Origin: Streptomyces sp. PH10-H1
GTDB lineage: Bacteria > Actinomycetota > Actinomycetes > Streptomycetales > Streptomycetaceae
NCBI RefSeq assembly: GCF_030063355.1
Contig: NZ_JASISZ010000015.1
Span: forward strand, 1 to 64,000
Length of the DNA: 64,000 nucleotides
Reading direction: 5' to 3'
Positions within the stretch are counted from its first letter, which is position 1. Every line of letters begins with the position of its first letter. The position numbers and the translations under genes were made by a program. Below, piece by piece: positions 62,174-64,000 of this stretch. A model generated the notes under the pieces. That model was not told where the DNA came from, did no database searches, and was given only the letters and a program-made list of their open reading frames with translations.

Positions 62174-62814
62174 CAACCACCACCGGGCAGCCGGACACGC
62201 ATCCCGATCCGGACCAGGAGGCCCTGCACGATCGGATCAGCGCCGACTCACTCACCACCCGCCGCGACTATCTGCGGATTGTGGCCACCGTCTCCGGCGG
62301 CCTAGCAGTCGGCGGTGCGGCCGTCGCCGGGGGAGTGCTGCACCGGCACGGTGACGGCACGGCCGAGCCGAAGAAGATCGCCGACCGCATCGGGCGCGGC
62401 CAGTCCCTTTCCTTCCGCTACCCCGGCGAGGACGACCGGGCGGTCGCGGTGCGGACGACCGACGGCACCCTCGTCGGCTACTCCGCGATCTGCACCCATC
62501 TGGCCTGCGCGGTGCTGTGGCGGGCGGAGCGGGGCAGCGAGGGCGAGTTGTACTGCCCGTGCCACGAGGGAGTCTTCGACGCCCGCACCGGCGACGTCTC
62601 CGCCGGCCCGCCGCCGCGCGGACTGCCCAAGGTGGTGCTCGTCGAGCGGACGGACGGCAGCGTATGGGCGGTCGGCACCGCGCGCTCCGGGGAGAGCGCG
62701 GAGGAAGGGCTGTGCCGTCAGCTCCTCGACTCCCGTCCCGAGGTGGCCGGTCAGCTCGGCTGCCCCGGAGCCAAGGCCCAGGGCAGCACCACCGAGGGAG
62801 GCCAACGCACATGA
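62170..62814 (+). CDS. Rieske 2Fe-2S protein with Tat signal
   Basis: 214 residues. A Tat-like RRDYLRIVATVSGGLAVGG lies at 38-56, and the Rieske motifs are CTHLACAV and CPCHEGVFD with two Cys and two His. It would sit on the outer face of the membrane and pass electrons in the molybdoenzyme chain. Coupled on both sides by ATGA overlaps. Confidence 0.85.
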   Translation: MTTTTGQPDTHPDPDQEALHDRISADSLTTRRDYLRIVATVSGGLAVGGAAVAGGVLHRHGDGTAEPKKIADRIGRGQSLSFRYPGEDDRAVAVRTTDGTLVGYSAICTHLACAVLWRAERGSEGELYCPCHEGVFDARTGDVSAGPPPRGLPKVVLVERTDGSVWAVGTARSGESAEEGLCRQLLDSRPEVAGQLGCPGAKAQGSTTEGGQRT

Positions 62815-63167
62815 CGGACAACCCGCTGTCCTACCACCCGGGCAGCGACGAGCCCAGGCTCAACCGCCCGGTGCGCGAGCGCTACCCGCAGATCCGCCCG
62901 ACCAGCGGTTACGGCGACCCCCGGGTGCGCCACACCGGCCCCGGCCCCGGTGCCGGCAGCGAGCAGGAACCCGAACGCTCCGCCAAACTCTCCGCCCGGC
63001 TGGCTTTGGCGATCACTGTCGTCATCGGCCAGCTGTGGGCCCTGTCCATCGCCGTCAACGAATGGATGCAGGGCAGCACGGGCACCGCCTGGTGGTGCGC
63101 GGGATTCCTCGGCGCGTCCTTCCTGGTGGTACTCGGTCTCTGGGCACTCGACCCGAAGGACCGATGA
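62811..63167 (+). CDS. Small membrane protein ending the molybdoenzyme operon
   Basis: 118 residues. A hydrophilic N-terminal 60 (Pro/Arg-rich) precedes two membrane helices (LALAITVVIGQLWALSIAV and CAGFLGASFLVVLGLWAL). Start overlaps the Rieske stop (ATGA). Probably a structural subunit; no family recognised. Confidence 0.6.
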   Translation: MTDNPLSYHPGSDEPRLNRPVRERYPQIRPTSGYGDPRVRHTGPGPGAGSEQEPERSAKLSARLALAITVVIGQLWALSIAVNEWMQGSTGTAWWCAGFLGASFLVVLGLWALDPKDR

Positions 63168-63180
63168 CGACGGCCACCGA

Positions 63181-63252
63181 GGAATGGACGACCACCGCGG
63201 AGCGGACGATCACCGCGGGGTGAACGATGACCGCGGGATGGGCGACCACCGC
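63181..63252. repeat. Four 18-bp tandem repeats
   Basis: Units at 63181, 63199, 63217 and 63235 share the pattern gg-rich lead, then acga-accgc, with a partial fifth unit. Non-coding as far as can be seen, between two plus-strand genes. Confidence 0.6.
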
Positions 63253-63317
63253 GGGGTGAGGCCGGGCCCGCGAGGGCGCGGAACCGCCCCGCTGATCTCC
63301 GGCCGTACCCTGGAGGC

Positions 63318-63554
63318 ATGAGCACCGCTCCCGAGCACCAGCCCGACCCCCGGACCGACGCCCAGCCCGACGCCCAGTCCGGACCACGGTCAGGAAAGCC
63401 CCGGCGTGACCCTGCCGCCGCGCTGGTCTTCGACGACCCGCTCGCCCAGCAGTCGTCCGACGATACGGACCGGGGCTGGGGAGAGCGGCCGTCCGGTGGC
63501 GGGAGCGACGACCTCGCCCGATTCCTCGACGAGAAGCCCCCGCACCACATCTGA
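63318..63554 (+). CDS. Small acidic conserved hypothetical protein
   Basis: 78 residues from ATG 63318 after GGAGG. Pro/Asp/Gln-rich N-terminus, then PAAALVFDDPLAQQSSDD and DDLARFLDEKPPHH. Short proteins of this type are conserved in Streptomyces; function unknown. Confidence 0.55.
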   Translation: MSTAPEHQPDPRTDAQPDAQSGPRSGKPRRDPAAALVFDDPLAQQSSDDTDRGWGERPSGGGSDDLARFLDEKPPHHI

Positions 63555-63564
63555 GGCGGCCGGC

Positions 63565-64000
63565 TCAGCGGCGCTGAGACACCATCACGTCGCGGATCTC
63601 GCGCAGCAGCGCGACCTCTGCGGCCTCCGCCTCCGCGTGCTCCACGGCCTCCCTCTGCTCCTTCGCCGCCCTCTTCGCCAGGTAGCGGGTCATGGGCAGC
63701 ACCATCAGGAAATAGACCACCGCGGCGGTGATCACGAACGTGAGGACCGCGCTGAGCACCGAGCCCCACATGAACGGGATGCCGCTCACCGCCTCGCCCG
63801 CGGCATTCACCGAGCAGGGGCCTTTGAGGCACGACCGGTAGTGATCCAGATCCTTGGTGCCGAACGCGCCGACCAGGGGATTGATGACGCCCTTGACCAC
63901 GGAGCTCACCACGTTGGTGAACGCGGCACCGATGACGACGGCGACGGCGAGGTCGATCACATTCCCGCGCATCAGGAATTGCTTGAAGCCGTGCAGGACT
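63565..64000 (-). CDS. mscL: Large-conductance mechanosensitive channel MscL (5' end outside window)
   Basis: Partial. The visible part begins VLHGFKQFLMRGNVIDLAVAVVIG, the start of MscL, and continues with the pore helix text AAFTNVVSSVVKGVINPLV, a periplasmic loop and the second helix (LTFVITAAVVYFLMVLP), ending in a charged helix. The start codon lies beyond base 64000. It releases solutes on osmotic downshock. The internal ATG at 63972 is not the real start. Confidence 0.9.
   Translation of the reverse strand, partial: VLHGFKQFLMRGNVIDLAVAVVIGAAFTNVVSSVVKGVINPLVGAFGTKDLDHYRSCLKGPCSVNAAGEAVSGIPFMWGSVLSAVLTFVITAAVVYFLMVLPMTRYLAKRAAKEQREAVEHAEAEAAEVALLREIRDVMVSQRR

Noticed and set aside
63181..63252. 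Possible CRISPR or iteron array
   Set aside because: Only four imperfect 18-bp units with no spacers, and no replication or cas genes nearby.

Overview
The window is 64 kb of very GC-rich actinobacterial DNA that fits a Streptomyces chromosome. The evidence is an SsgA-family sporulation protein, an HrdD-type sigma factor beside the fruR-fruK-fruA operon, paired XRE/DUF5753 and DUF397 genes, GPP34, GAF-ANTAR and PRC-barrel proteins, frequent GTG/TTG starts, ATGA-type gene overlaps, and a Streptomyces-style type VII (ESX) secretion locus.

Layout. 1-10 kb: a PLP aminotransferase, a DUF397/XRE pair, GPP34, a large membrane-anchored D-Ala-D-Ala carboxypeptidase with a long acidic cytoplasmic tail, a rhomboid-like gene broken by one TAG codon, an AlkZ-like winged-helix protein and an SsgA-like protein. 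10-14.5 kb: copper efflux (copZ-copA behind a CsoR-type palindrome), then a coupled cassette of a tiny membrane protein and two PRC-barrel proteins. 14.8-16.7 kb: a STAS protein and two GAF-ANTAR proteins. 16.8-20.3 kb: a decayed zone with a frameshifted secreted repeat protein, tRNA-Arg(CCU) and a broken transposase-like gene.

20.3-43.6 kb is the centrepiece. An Rhs polymorphic toxin with a WXG100-like N-terminus, its C-terminal tip and a coupled immunity-like gene lie directly beside eccD. A full type VII locus follows: eccD, eccC, eccB, eccE, two mycosins, an EsxA/EsxB pair, and several other WXG100-like or YxxxD/E-bearing small proteins. The arrangement suggests that the Rhs protein is an ESX effector. 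Both the Rhs gene (net one-base shift) and its small helical partner (11-bp tandem duplication) are out of frame in this sequence, and a stray Rhs core fragment lies downstream of the immunity gene.

43.9-48.9 kb: an OhrR/Ohr peroxide module, MarR and TetR regulators around helically phased GGATCG repeats, a DHA2-type exporter and a His-rich lipoprotein. 49.4-54.7 kb: hrdD behind a perfect sigma-R-type promoter, then the fructose PTS operon. 54.7-59.6 kb: a VIT-family transporter, a VC0807-like membrane protein, LtrA, a truncated haemoglobin and a Cds1-like PLP enzyme. 59.6-63.2 kb: a membrane-bound molybdopterin oxidoreductase operon (cytochrome-b-like subunit, Mo subunit, 4Fe-4S subunit, Rieske protein, small membrane protein). 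Its Mo subunit appears to lack its middle, and the 4Fe-4S subunit is joined to it out of frame at a C7 tract. The window ends in mscL, whose 5' end lies outside.

A recurring theme is the number of lesions: one nonsense codon, two short tandem duplications, one- and several-base indels, and large deletions. Whether these are real decay, switchable slippage or sequencing errors cannot be settled from one sequence. All gene identities rest on reading motifs and on family knowledge; no database search was run.
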